From the NCBI GenBank assembly GCA_946902985.2, contig OX336389.2, positions 168,154,704-168,218,703 on the forward strand: a stretch of DNA of 64,000 nucleotides, in the 5' to 3' direction. The notes under the pieces are model-generated. The model did not search any database. It worked only from the letters and a program-made list of their open reading frames with translations, and was not told the DNA's origin. Positions 37,447-49,053 of the stretch are shown here, one piece after another; position 1 is the stretch's first letter; the number at the start of each line of letters is the position of its first letter. The DNA comes from Meconema thalassinum. Its lineage: Eukaryota > Arthropoda > Insecta > Orthoptera > Tettigoniidae. Both the position numbers and the translations under genes were made by a program.

Positions 37447-37984
37447 CTACAGGTGTGTGTGTGTGCTGAATGGCTTTGGTGCTTAAGGCTAATGGAATAC
37501 AATGGCAAAAAATTATCTTATATTAAGTAAATATAGGGTTGACAGGTGTTAACTCTGCCTCTAGGGGAGGAGGAAGAGCCGGTCTCAAGCCCGAAGAAAT
37601 GAGGAGAGACATCTACATCCAGAACTTGGTCCTTAAGCTGAGCCATAATGCGCGGTGCCCTTCACGAAGGGAGAGTAGACCTCTGAGACATATTCATCAT
37701 TCGAGCAAGCAAACCTCGTTGATATGTCAACGATGAGAGTTTACGTATAGCATTTATAGTTAACTTACTGGAGTTTGACTTCAAGGGCGTACCCCAAGCT
37801 TTGACTGGTTTGATGTTAGAGCCCTCACAGGGGGTAGTAGAGTACTGGCTACATCTCCATAAGACAAGGCTCCAACCCTTGCTGTGATGTTAATGGCGGT
37901 TTCTACCTTCTAACGTCTTGGCCGGCTTGAAGTATGTACTCTCACGTGTAGTGTTAACCAACATACCCGCTAGCATGATGGTAG

Positions 37985-38332
37985 GAGGATTTGCTTATAC
38001 AGGAAGGAGATTGGGAAGAGCATAGGTGGTAAAGGGCATCCAGTCAGCCTCCTCAAATCCTCTATCATAAGGGAGTTGTCTATAAAAAAACCTGCCCCAG
38101 TTTCCTGAAAGTAGGCGTTTGGAAAGAGCATAGGTGGTGAAGGGCATCCGGCCAGCCTCGTCGAGTTCTCCAACATAAGGGAGTTGCACCTGGCGGCCAT
38201 CTTGCGCAATAGCCTCTGTACCAGTCATCTGAAGTCTTCTAGAGTTGCGCGCGGTGGCCATCTTGCCCACTAGCCCATGTGCCAGCTCCCGGGAGTTAGT
38301 CCTATAAGAGCCCATGTATAGCGGCCATCTTG
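37985..38332 (-). repeat. Subterminal tandem repeats, right end
   Basis: Mirror image of the left-end set. GGCCATCTTG occurs at 38,195-38,204, 38,256-38,265 and 38,323-38,332, followed inward by the two ~100-bp units. Retention at both ends in the same number suggests the repeats were present before the arms were duplicated. Confidence 0.65.
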
Positions 38333-38379
38333 CCCATTAGCCCCTGGCCCAGCTTCGGCTTATTGCACCTACTTATACT

Positions 38380-39700
38380 TATTATGTCCACTGTACAACA
38401 CAACTTAGTTTGTATAATAACAGCAGACCAGATACTAGAAAAACTGAACAAGGTAGACTAAATCTATAGAAAGCCTAATTAAACAGACTTAATTATGATG
38501 CATAATAACCTATAAAGAGCAGCCTTCTACAGTCAATTATATAGAGCTATGAATATTCCATTACAAATATGATTTCAACAAAGAACTAAGAATCATATAC
38601 GCAATAGCAAAATAAAATAAAAATGGACACACTCAAGAATACGTGGATAGCATCAGAAACAAAATACAAAATAAATTCCCATCAACGCTAACTAAAGGAA
38701 ATAAAAAGGATAAGGGTAGATATACTACTTTCACATACAACTCCAAAATGCATGCCGTCACTAACATCTATAAGAAACACAACATAAAGATTGCATACCG
38801 GACCAACAACAACAATAGCAACATGTTCTTCAACTACAACTCTGTTAATAAAATATGTAAGTACAATGAGTCAAGTGTATATCAATTAAAATGTAAAAAT
38901 TGCGGTTGTAACTATATTACACAAGCAGGGAGGTCTTCTAAAATAAGACACGAAGAACAAACTAACGCAATAAAGTACAAACAATTCTCCGCTATGGCAA
39001 AACATATAGAAGAAGAAAAACACGAATCTGGCTTCATAAAGAACGACTTAAAAATACTACATATACAGAACAAAAGGCAAACTCCTCAATATATTGGAAA
39101 AAATGGAAATACACGCCAACCAAAAATTGGAATCGGTAAAAAATTCTAAATGACAACACATTCTGTGACAATGTGTTGTTTAACACGGTAGCGAGGCTTA
39201 AAGACAAGTCAAGGACGGCGTGCTCCGCTACGTCACAACATCTAAATACCACGCCTCCCCATCGCGACACAGGTTAGCGAACAAGCTTGGGCCAGTCATT
39301 TGTTAGATGACGATCAGCGTGGACCTCCTCACACTCACGTAAGTCAGAAATACACCCATCAGATCATAACGGTTTCCTTGATTCACAGAACAATTTCCCA
39401 TCGTCAAATTCAGCTGCACCGGATGTCTAGAGTGACATATTTTTAAACTTTTATCAGTCTTTTAAATTTATTTTAATCGTCTTTAAAAGAACTTTAATTC
39501 ATTGACCAATCAGTATCATTTCATCCTCATTTATGTATTATAACACGCGTTACCATCACCAGCAAGGTGAACATTTTATACCATAATTTACTGAACTAGG
39601 CTGTTGATGGACTGCTTGGAAGTCCGAAACATGTCCCTGAAGAGGAGTTAGCACCTCAAACAAAGTAAGTTGTGTTGTACAGAGGACATAATAAGTATAG
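38380..39700 (+). mobile_element. Penelope-like element fragment
   Basis: It carries the C-terminal GIY-YIG-type endonuclease typical of Penelope-like retroelements, followed by 3' non-coding sequence. A 34-bp sequence (TATACTTATTATGTCC, then ACAACACAACTTA) at 38,374-38,407 recurs inverted with one mismatch at 39,666-39,699, so the unit has inverted ends. The Polinton inserted essentially at its left edge, and its TATACT duplication coincides with the first bases of the inverted repeat. The reverse transcriptase region is missing. Confidence 0.65.
38610..39149 (+). pseudogene. Penelope GIY-YIG endonuclease, degenerate
   Basis: The frame (open from the ATG-type codon at 38,643) reads FTYNSKMHAVTNIYKKHNIK, then SVYQLKCKNCGCNYITQAGR, then SSKIRHEEQTNAIK. 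Penelope proteins have here a Cys-pair and 'YIGQTGRSFKxRxxEH'. The YIG glycine is Thr and the conserved His after Glu is Gln in this copy, while the catalytic-type Arg is kept. The reverse transcriptase that should precede it is absent. A dead 3' fragment of the retroelement polyprotein. Confidence 0.7.
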
Positions 39701-40008
39701 TAGATTGAAACACCTGTTCAAGGAAATAGAACAATATTTTTAAATAATTCACTGCTTCAGTTATGAGTCGGTCACTGGAAAGAAATTAAGGCCTGTGCTT
39801 TCTTCTATTCATGTGGTGCAGTGATTGGCCTACCTCTGTTCACGTAACTCCTCTGCCAACTCACTTCCCCACTGGGTGAAACCAAATAATCAACCAAGCT
39901 GTCTCTTTGTGCGTACACAACATTTGGGGCAACATTTGCTCCAACTGGACCGTCTGGACTGAAATTGGTGTCATCCCTGGTTATGGTTCTCCATTCACCA
40001 CTTACTTC
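39701..40008. other. non-coding between Penelope and Harbinger
   Basis: No feature recognised. It probably contains the 3' untranslated part and terminal inverted repeat of the Harbinger element, but I could not identify the terminus. Confidence 0.3.
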
Positions 40009-41424
40009 TTATCCACTTTCCAAGGTCCTATCAAATAAATTTGGAGGCGAGTAAATAGTGCACAATTCAGACCTCAAAAAATTCTGAAAGCAAATAGTGG
40101 CCTTCACCATAGCTTCTGCTGTGGGAACTGTGCAAGCTAGCGGTTGTCGGTACACTCTCCACCTGCTTGCTGGTATGCCAAAGGTATTTTCAATTGTTCT
40201 TCTAGCCCTGGAGAGTCTATAATTGAAAATATTTTTCTTCTCTCCGAGAAACGTAACAGGATAAGGCCTCATTATGCAGCTTTTTAAGGGAAATGCCTCA
40301 TCAGCAACACAAAATAATACCGTATGGCATAACAATATCACTTCCTGGAAGCCTCTTGGGAGTTGGTAAGGCATTAGTGCCTTCTTCAAGAGACAGGCCT
40401 ACCACACTCCTCTTGAAAACGCTGGAATCATTTTCAGAACCATAAGCTCCTACATCAGCCCATATACACTTATAGTCCGCATCACAGCACGCTAATAGCA
40501 CTAATCTGAATGTACGCTTATAATTAAAAAACAGAGTACCAGATCTCATTGGACACTGCAACTGCACATGCTTCCCATCAATAGCTCCCAGTGTGTGAGG
40601 AAAGTTCCACCTATTCATGAATCCTTCGCTGATGTCAAGCCAGTCTTTCCCCTCTGGAAACTTCACATAGGAAGGTTGAACTTCAGTCCAAATGGCATTG
40701 CACGTTTCAAGTATTGTTTTCGAGACTGTAGATTTACCAACTCTAAATTCCCAGCACAGATTCTGGAAAGATCCACCATGGGCCAGATATTTTAGGGTAA
40801 TTGCCAAACTCAGTTCTGGGCTCAGCGGACACCTTCTACTTCTCTTCAAAAGGCGTGGCCTAAGTAGCGACAGTAGCAGTTCAAACCGTTCTGGATCCTT
40901 TCTTGTATATTTGAAGAACATTTCCTGGTCATTCATCTTGATATGCCTGAAAATATTGGTGAATGCTCCACGTTCATCTCTCTGGGCATTTATAGGTCGA
41001 ACCCACCATCTGAAAGATAAATAAAAACAATGGACTCATTACAACTTTGCAACTTGGACTTAGTACCTAGGCTATTGTCACTTGTAAAGTATGGCAGCTG
41101 AAAGTAATACAAGCACCGAAGAATGGGCAAGCTTAGATTTGTTGAAGAATGCAAATCAATGCTTTAAATATTATTAATATTTTAAACAAATAGGAAAAAA
41201 GGTAATAAAAGCAACATGATGAAAATATATGCTTTCCTGACAGCTGCCTTGATCAGTAATTTTGTCAATGGAGATGTCTAAACCATAGGCTATCAGTTTC
41301 AGTCATATCTATTTTTAGTCCTTGCGTACCTTCTTTGATGAGTTTCTTCAATAGCTAAAGAACACAGCATCAAGATTAAGCCGAAGTACGCTATCGCGAT
41401 GTCATCGTCCTCGATTACCATCAT
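40009..41424 (-). pseudogene. PIF/Harbinger (HARBI1-like) transposase, one frameshift
   Basis: Two exons are visible. Exon 1 (41,424-41,330) starts ATG and codes an acidic leader (VIEDDDIAIAYFGL) up to a GT donor. Exon 2 (41,009-40,009) follows a TTATCTTTCAG acceptor and continues WWVRPINAQRDERGAF, a signature of this family. A helix-turn-helix (FRVGKSTVSK) precedes the catalytic triad: Asp in GAIDGKHV, Asp in AYGSENDSSVF and Glu in ARRTIENTFG (DDE_Tnp_4 fold). Total about 364 residues, normal for the family. A single-base indel near 40,315, between the second and third catalytic residues, breaks the frame just before CVADEAFPL. Otherwise intact, so the insertion is fairly young or partly constrained. 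The Myb/MADF accessory protein was not found beside it. Confidence 0.85.
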
Positions 41425-41499
41425 GCAATTATTTACTTTATACACAATAGAGTATAAACAAACTTAGTATACACAAGTGACAGCTGATTACGCGCATGA

Positions 41500-41610
41500 A
41501 CAACTTCACGTTCCCGGGCAATTGTGAACCGGGGCCCCGGGAAGCTTCGCGTTCTCGTTTCCGTTCTCGTTCTGGTTCTCGTTTCCGGGCCAATTGTTAA
41601 CCAGCCTTAA
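41500..41610. repeat. GC-rich direct repeats upstream of the Harbinger gene
   Basis: TTCCCGGGCAATTGTGAACC (41,511-41,530) and TTTCCGGGCCAATTGTTAACC (41,582-41,602) flank a run of CGTTCTCGTTTC-type repeats. The position just upstream of the transposase gene suggests the promoter or the terminal region of the Harbinger element; a possible terminus is GGCTGGTTAACAATTGG on the minus strand, followed by TTAA. The other terminus was not found. Confidence 0.4.
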
Positions 41611-41881
41611 TATTACTCCTTGGCTGGATGCGAGCTGCGCACTCTACTACCGGCCTAGATAATGAGGCTTTTTACATGAAATACCGTTAGTTACTCAACT
41701 GCTCACGCAGCGCTGTCAACCTAGCATAGCATGACAAAGACTTATGCCAATATTTGTCATTATAATATTTCCGTAATATCAAAATGCAAATTATAAACAA
41801 TAAAAATAAAATAGCGTGAAATTAAATCTGAGAGAAACTAGCCATACCTTGCACCATACTAAAATAGAATTCCATTAGGTT

Positions 41882-42117
41882 TATTGAAACTACTTGAGCT
41901 ATGCATGGGTTTCTATTGTATCAGTTATACACGGGATGAACGGATTAAAATATACGAACACACGTTGACTTAGATTGTATTAAACAAGACACAGAATACG
42001 GAATACAGACAAAAGGCAAAGCACATAAAGTCAAAGAATATACATTTGACAAAAGACAAACGATATTTACATGCAAGCGAGATTAGAAAGTACGAGAAAT
42101 ATTCATTCTCTTCAACA
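41882..42117 (-). repeat. copia 3' LTR
   Basis: 236 bp. On the minus strand it begins TGTTGAAGAGAATGAA and ends AGTTTCAATA. It matches the 5' LTR at 59,274 with small indels. The polypurine tract lies directly at its right (42,118-42,126). Confidence 0.92.
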
Positions 42118-42154
42118 CTCTCCCTTAATCGAGCAATGCTGCATTATGCTGCAC

Positions 42155-43288
42155 TTAGGACAACCCAATGCCAGTAACACATTTCACATGACCATGAATT
42201 TGCAGACCTTTTGTCAATGCATCAGCAGTCATTTCAGCAGTAGGCATATAGGACAACTTTACTTTGCATTTCTTTAAGATGTCCCTAATGAAATGATAGC
42301 GCACATCTATGTGTTTTGTTCTCTGATGAAATCCTTCATTCTCATCCAACCTCTGAGCACTCTGACTGTCATTACACAACTGAATTGAACCTCCTCTCTT
42401 ACACAACTCAAAGAAGAAACCTCTAAGGAACAGGGCTTCTTTACATGGTAAAGTCAGACCTATGTATTCTGCTTCAGTGCTAGACAGTGCCACACCTCGC
42501 TGTTTCTTACTTTCCTAACTTATTGGGCCTTCTGCATATTTAAATACATAACCACTCACAGGTTTCCTGTCAGTTGAATTATTTCCAAAAGAAAGCATCA
42601 ACAAAACCCTTGACATCACATTCTGATTTTTTATACATGGTACCAACATCCACCGTACCCTTCAAGTATCTGAACACTCTCTGGACACATGTCCAATGTT
42701 CCTTACCATAGCAATTATTGAACTGACTCAAATAATTAGTTACATACGCAATATCTAACCTGGTACAAATGGAAAGGTATAACAAAGCACCAATAGCCTG
42801 TTGATAGGGATAGAATTTGTCATAGGATGTGGATTTCTCCAACAAACAAACCTGTTTCCATTGGAGTTTTCACATGAGTACAATCTGACATGTTAAACCT
42901 ATCCAACACATCTAACAGATAACACTTCTGATCCAATCTAATACAATCTTTGCTTCTTTGAACTCTCATCCCCAGACATTCAGAGACTTGTCCCAAATCT
43001 TTGATCTTAAAATGATAATGCAAACACAGACTTCAGTTTCTCCACTTGGACATGATTATTAAAAATACAAAAAAGTCATCAACATAGAGGACAATAACAA
43101 CAAAAGATGATGAATCTTTACAGTAATATACACATGGTTCATACAGAGACTTCTTATAACCGATTTCAGTAAGAATTTCATGAACCCTCTCATACCAAGT
43201 GCGAGATGCTGGCTTCAAGCCATAAACAGCTTTTCGAAACTTACAAACTTTAAAACTGACACACTCATAGCCTTCTGGGGGTTCATAT
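42155..43288 (-). pseudogene. copia reverse transcriptase C-part and RNase H
   Basis: Downstream half of the split copia polymerase. Reading on the minus strand: QYEPPEGYE and KAVYGLKPASRTWYERV, then the catalytic LYVDD, then DLGQVSECLGM, QQAIGALLYLS and DIAYVTNYLSQF. RNase H follows with LSSTEAEYI and KHIDVRYHFIRD, ending ADALTKGL. These are standard copia RVT_2 and RNase HI landmarks. Frameshifts separate the blocks near 43,030, 42,830 and 42,530. The break at 43,288 is the gypsy insertion point. Confidence 0.88.
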
Positions 43289-46200
43289 TGTGATCGTTTG
43301 ACGGATGTCCCACGTCCACATAAGCGCACATCTAAATAACAGCAGAGCACAAGACTCAAAAATATCTCAGGGGGAAAAAAATGGGCAAACAGCCAACGCT
43401 GAAATTTAAAATAAAAGCTTAGCTGTTATTCCGATGTACACTGCAGCAAGGATAGAAAGGAGTTAAGTTTCAAGAATCATGAATGTCACCAGTTGTCTAA
43501 GATAAAATGCGTCAGGTCAATTTATTCACTCAACCATCTTAAACTAAATACAAACTTCTTTCCGCAGGGGAATCACTAAATACACTCCTGAAAATAAAGA
43601 ACATCCTATCGCTCCCCCTGGGATCCTGCTCTAAAGATGCCTTGTCTGACTGACGGCAACAATAAATAAAAAAAATGACGTGATAATTCAAATGCTTCTC
43701 CAACATTTAGTAAAATTCATAATTGTCACTGGAACGTGTGTTATTCGAAACACCATGAACACCTTAATGATGCGCAGACAATTAATTAGTCCAGTCTGAC
43801 ATAATTAAAAAAAATATATTTAAGTTACAACAGCATTTATATTTCCAAAATTATCTTCCAAAATATTCTTAGTTTCAATATCACGCATTTGAAAAGTCAT
43901 GGATAAAAATCTGAAATTTGTTATCTTTATTGTTTAAATAAAAATTTATTGGCTATGAACAATCTATTCTTCCATGTCATTTAATGATAATCCAGTTACT
44001 TCACAATCGTAAATTCTACACTTGGAATTTATTAAACACTCCAACAACCATGTTGATTTATAAATAATTTCCTAAAGAAATAAATTTATTCAATTATTAG
44101 ACTTGGGTGTAATGCACTATTACCGTGTAATTATTAAATTTATATGAATTATGGATCAGTTATGACGGTTAACAAAAATCATCTGAACACGAGGTCTGTC
44201 TTCCACGAATGCCCCATCTCACCGAGCATTGAATAGGCTTCACAATTTATATTTCATCACATGATGTTGAAAGTTGCAAAGAAAAGAAATATATATTAAT
44301 TGTTTGGCAATTCTAAAACATTCCATAGACTGTTTGTAAGGTGTGAGCAAAAACAAGTGGAATTCGGAATTCCACTGATGACGTTATCTGGTTGACGGTT
44401 TGGGGTTACTCCACTGGCTTAACCCTACTTTTTGAGAATACAATATGAGGAATCATCCTCCAAAATCTTTAACTTCATTTCACATACAACATTATTTCCA
44501 TATTTCCAAAATCCATTGAGCCTTATTGCTTCTATTAATGGATTATAATAATTATTGTGGGATCAGAACACGCGTCTCTGCCCAATCAACTCAACTACCA
44601 TGCCAGATAAATCATTTAATTGTGATTAACAATTAGTTTGCCTTCCAATAGTCATCTTACAAAACAAACCCTATTTGACACAAGCGCTCCACACCGCAAC
44701 TTTCTTTCGAAAATAAAATATCTCCTTAGAGAAATCCAAATTGCATTATTAATTATGACCTCATTACCGTCCGCCTATAACTTAATCCGAAATTCGATTA
44801 TGTGAACACCACAGACTGGTTCACTATCACCCAATAAATTTATTATTATTATTAAATATTTCACAAGTCAAAAATGATTAAATTCCAAGTTTACGATCCC
44901 AACAGATCTTCAAAATCCCGATAATCATTCAACATGATTCAATCGAGAATTATAACAAGTATTACAATCATCAATTATTATTATTATTGTTATTAATTAT
45001 CAGAAAATCCTAATCGTGCGGAAAAATAAAACTCATAAAGTAACGATTAAGTATCTAACCTCATTAAGTATTACGGAGATAAACTCCCAAGAATCATCAA
45101 TTATTAATTAATTAATTAAGCAAATCACTACCAAAAAAAATAGCTTTAGAAAAAAAATGCAACAAGGGAAAAATAATATGTACAAGACTGTACACGAGAA
45201 AATCTACGAAAAGTGACCAACTAGCTATCGAAGCCTGGATTCCTCAAAGTATGCCATCATCCAACGATAAGCCGTATCGTGGATATGCTCGACTTCGTGA
45301 CACACAAACACATCGCCTAGAAATCCATAAAGATGATCCAGTCACTATGCTCCTGCATAATTCAAAAAATAAATGCTGGCATCAAAACGTTGAAACATGG
45401 TTGACTGAAAAAGTCTATAGCCTACAAATCACATGTACTAAATTCTACAAAGTAAAGGAGTTTTCCACTTCCCTTATGATGATCTTCCTCGATGAGTCCC
45501 ATGTCTGCAGCCGGCCACGTCCATGCCTCAGAGCTGGCTCGAACACACGTGTACGCTCAAACTCACGACCTGCTAGTCTCATCGCGATCTAAAGTTCATC
45601 ACGTCGGCCTCCATTGCACCACCAAATAGGCTTCTTGCACTCCATAGTAACGTTTCAATCCATAGCAGTAAGATACCAAAGTTTATTACGACTGTTCGCT
45701 ACCACGAATTCCTGTTCGTTGTTCATTATCACCATGGCTTTTGCCACAAAAATTCCCGTAATCTAGACTGTTGTATTCGAAATATAATCACCCGGTCATG
45801 CACCGTTTCCAAATAAGTCTGTGTCACAAATAGAAGACACAACACTTGGTTAACATTCAAGCTGGTATAGCACAGTCCGCTAACAAAATTGCTTGCCATG
45901 TTTCCAACATCCTTCGATTGAAGCTATACATTTCCCTAGATTCGGGTTATGAATATGTTCCGGGCCATAGGCTACCTGTATGCTAGACCAAAATGAGTCC
46001 ACAACAGTTTTGAACATCCCACAACTGGTCCACCTGCATAAAAGCATTTAGTGACCAACACTGAAAAAGTGTTTCCTCGTAGACTGTATGTCTGGCACGC
46101 GAAATGCCGATCCATGAAAGATCTTCGAACTCATTCTAGGCAACGCATGACACAAATTCCGTTCGATGTTCTAGCGCTGACCTCATACTACCTCCTTCAA

Positions 46201-46393
46201 CAGGTGCGCTCCGAGCAATGACCCAGTCGTAGTTCCGTGCGCAACCAACCCGCACATGTGACGTAACGCCTCGCCTACAGGGCGACTCACAAACTCTTCC
46301 TTGGCGCTTTTCTTCAAACCGAAAACGTCCCAAATGTAATCCCGAAATACGACTCATTATATCCGGGCAATGGGCTCCCTCGAATTGGGCACA
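43289..46393 (-). repeat. gypsy 3' LTR (3,105 bp)
   Basis: Shares near-identical sequence with 52,263-55,731. The part next to the internal region (about 45,900-46,393) is richer in GC; the rest is strongly AT-rich with ATT/AAT runs. The polypurine tract AGGTGTGGGGTGGA lies at 46,394-46,407 in minus-strand sense. Frames within it (for example 45,251-45,592, duplicated at 54,219-54,548) match no protein family. Confidence 0.93.
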
Positions 46394-47230
46394 TCCACCC
46401 CACACCTGCTAAAAATTAAAATCTCCATTTTTTTCCTTCTCACAGTTGTTTTGCGTTTTTGCTCTGATCTGGTTCTTGAAAAGTATTCCTTCAGATTAGC
46501 TGCACTAAATGTTCCCACAATGTTACCAGATGTAATGTCTTCAATACGATAACTGCCGCTATCTAGACTCTGCGCCACTCTGAATGGTCCATTATATAAG
46601 CTGGCAAACTTTGAATATACCTTGTTGCTGACATCAGATGGAGTAGGCTTCCTAATTAACACTAAAGTTCCTTCCCTCAGAGGCTCTCTATATCTCCTTC
46701 CTCTAACTCTTCTGTTGCGTTTCTCTGCTTGTACTCGCAATTTCCCAAAGCTTCTACTTCACGTCCTCTCTGATTAGGCTCTATCTTTGGTGGAATATAG
46801 ACGATCCTATCCCACGGTCGTACGGGTTTCTCTCCCTGATATAACACTAATGGAATTTGCCCTGTGCTTTCATGCACTGTAGAATTGATTGATTTCAACG
46901 CGATGGGAATCACATCCATCCATCGCCAATGTTCATTCGCACAGTAGAGACGACAGAACTTAGCTATCTCAGACATCAATCTCTCTGCCGGATTACTCTC
47001 TGGGTGTCTTATGGAACATAACACCTGCCTAATATCTAAATCCCTCATGGCATTTCTGAACTCCCACGACGTAAACTGCGACCCATGGTCGGATAACAAA
47101 AATTCGGGCTTTCCCGCTTCAGGAATAACGCATTCCCTTATCCTCTTAATTATGTATCTGGAACTTGCTTTCTGAATAGGATGTATCATTGTGTATTTAC
47201 TTAAAGACGTCAACCGTAACCAAAACATAC
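46394..47230 (-). pseudogene. gypsy integrase core and C-terminal part
   Basis: Continues after the frameshift: YIIKRIRECVIPEAGKPEFL, LLSDHGSQFTS (second Asp), HPESNPAERLMSEI (catalytic Glu), then a second shift near 46,740 into YREPLREGTLVLIRK and FASLYNGPFRVAQSLDSGSY, the C-terminal SH3-like tail that ends just inside the 3' LTR. With the previous block the DDE triad is complete but spread over three frames. Confidence 0.85.
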
Positions 47231-49053
47231 CGGTTGCCCCTTTTTGACTTTGGGAGCGGTCCATAAATATCTGTGGCATATAATTCACGAGGCTTTGATG
47301 GAATAATGGGCCTCGGTATCTCTCTCAACAAATGCGAATTGTGTTTGCTACGCTGGCATAAATCACAAGTCCTGATGACTTCTCTGACGGTGTTTCTCAT
47401 GTGTTCCCAAGTAAACTTTTCTGCAATCATGCTTATCGTTTTATCCACTCCTGCGTGTCCCAAACTTCTATGCGCTAACCAAATGATGGCTTCCTGTAAC
47501 CTAGGAGGTATGACGATTCGTAACTTACTATGATCAGTGTCGATGAATTTATACACAACGCCATTTAATAATACATAATCTCGTGTCATTCTTTCCATAA
47601 GTGGATATTCAACATCATTCGGATCCATGTCTCGATGAAGAAATCTATAAATGTTTCTTAACAATCGGTGTCGCTTTTGGGCTTGTGGTATCCTCTCAAG
47701 TCTTCTCAAAGTGTCCTCATCCTCTTGCATAAGCATTACTGGTAGAATCCGAAGTGTAGGTTCCACGACTCTGCTTATCAAATCAGCCCCCAAATTAGCT
47801 TTTCCTGGTCTATGTTCAATAGTCACGTTGAACTGATGCACAAATAATGCCCATCTCGTGATCCTATCAGTGGCAAAATTGGTCTTAAGGATAAATTCCA
47901 GAGCGTGATGATCCGTTCTGACTATCACGGAATGTGCAATAAGTAACTTCTTCCAAGACTCTAATGCAAACACAATCGCCAAAGCTTCAAGCTCCGTGGT
48001 GTAATAATGGCGTTCTGATGGCTTCAACTTCCTACTGATGAAAGATAGATAGTGCCTTGTGCGATCCTCATCTTCCTGAAGTAATATAGCTCCTATCGCA
48101 ATATTCGATGCATCCGACTCAATAATAAAATTTTTCTCAAAGTTCGGATATTCCAACTTGACACTATTGATCATTAACTCCTTCGCCTTATTAAAAGATT
48201 CCTCACATAAGTCATCCCATTTCCATTTATTGTCCTTTCTTAACAAATTCTGCAAAGGTGCTACTACATCAGTGTACTTATAGCAATGTGCTGCAAAGAA
48301 CTGGCAAGTCCCTAAAAATTGTCGTACATGCTTGACACGAGTAGGTCTAGGAAATTCTGCAATTGCTTGAAGTTTCTCCTCATTGGGTCGATAACCATCA
48401 CCATCCAATATATGTCCAAGAAACCTGATTTCTTTCTTAAAGAACTGACATTTCTTCAAGTTTACTTTGAAATTGGACTTCCTTAGATCCAAAAATAAAT
48501 TTCGCAAGTGTAACAAGTGCTGATCTTCAGTCTCCGAAGCTACCAAAATATCATCCACATAGCATATGATTGTGTCTTTAACCTCTTGACTTAGGTTCTG
48601 ATCCAATGCACGTATCAAAACTGCTCCTGAAGTCTTCATTCCAAACGGAAGTTTTCTATAGACATAGGTCTGCTGTTCAAATAGAAATCCTGTGAACTTC
48701 TGTGAATCTTCGCTGAGTCTAACATGATGGTAAGAAGATGTCAAATCCACAGTCGAGAACCACATCTTATCCTTGAATTTCCTTAATAAATCCTTGATCA
48801 AAGGTGGCCTATCATATTCTGGCAATAGTCTTGAATTGAATGTCCTGGCGTCAAGGCAAATCCTTAAATTCCCATCAGCATTCAGTACGACAGCCAAAGG
48901 ATTAACATAAGACGTTACACATTTCTTAATAATCTGATCCTTCTCCAGGTTTTGGATAATCTCTTTCACCTTCGTCCTGTGCTTTTCTGGTACTGGATAC
49001 AACTTAGCGTGATATGGACTATCATCACATACTTGGATCTTATATTCAAAGTC
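47197..49053 (-). pseudogene. gypsy reverse transcriptase, RNase H, integrase N-part
   Basis: An open stretch of about 600 codons. RT: YPVPEKHRTKVKEII, CLDARTFNSRLLPEYDRPP, FSTVDLTSSYHH, KLPFGMKTSG, IICYVDDILVAS, and LGHILDGDGYRPNEEKL. RNase H: IIESDASNIAIGAIL, RHYYTTELEALAIVFAL, RTDHHALEFIL. Integrase: the HHCC finger (HRSLGHAGVDKT ... CDLCQRSK) and the first Asp (YATDIYGPLPKS). The catalytic YVDD is intact, so the damage is confined to flanking stops and shifts. The frame breaks near 47,200, inside the integrase core. Family: Ty3/gypsy by RT-RH-IN order and motif spelling. Confidence 0.93.

Larger units (their letters stand above)
12510..38373. mobile_element. Palindromic Polinton/Maverick-type element
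   Basis: The element starts AGTAGGTGCAATAAG and ends CTTATTGCACCTACT. It is flanked directly by TATACT on both sides (12,504-12,509 and 38,374-38,379). A 6-bp target duplication with terminal inverted repeats beginning AG is the hallmark of Polintons/Mavericks, self-synthesising transposons with a protein-primed type-B DNA polymerase. Both halves carry a decayed pPolB gene in opposite orientation, so the terminal inverted repeats extend as arms of about 7 kb of ancestral sequence instead of the usual few hundred bp. The 6.6 kb centre lacks integrase, major/minor capsid, cysteine protease and FtsK-like ATPase genes that complete Polintons carry. Length (25.9 kb) falls in the Polinton range only because of the duplication and later insertions. 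The arms differ by substitutions and private insertions, which argues against a simple assembly artefact. Confidence 0.85.
30809..38373 (-). repeat. Right arm of the palindrome
   Basis: Inverted copy of the left arm. It contains one private insertion, a 631-bp mariner-type element (34,279-34,909), and several small deletions inside the polymerase gene. Without the insertion it is about 6.9 kb. It preserves the uninterrupted ancestral sequence at the three sites where the left arm was hit, and this defines the insertion boundaries and target duplications there. Confidence 0.9.

Noticed and set aside
12510..38373. Palindrome as a pure assembly artefact
   Set aside because: The arms differ by substitutions, copy-number changes and four private insertions with proper target duplications.
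45251..45592. 113-codon frame repeated at 54,219-54,548
   Set aside because: Duplicated because it lies in both LTRs; no protein signature, so not called as a gene.
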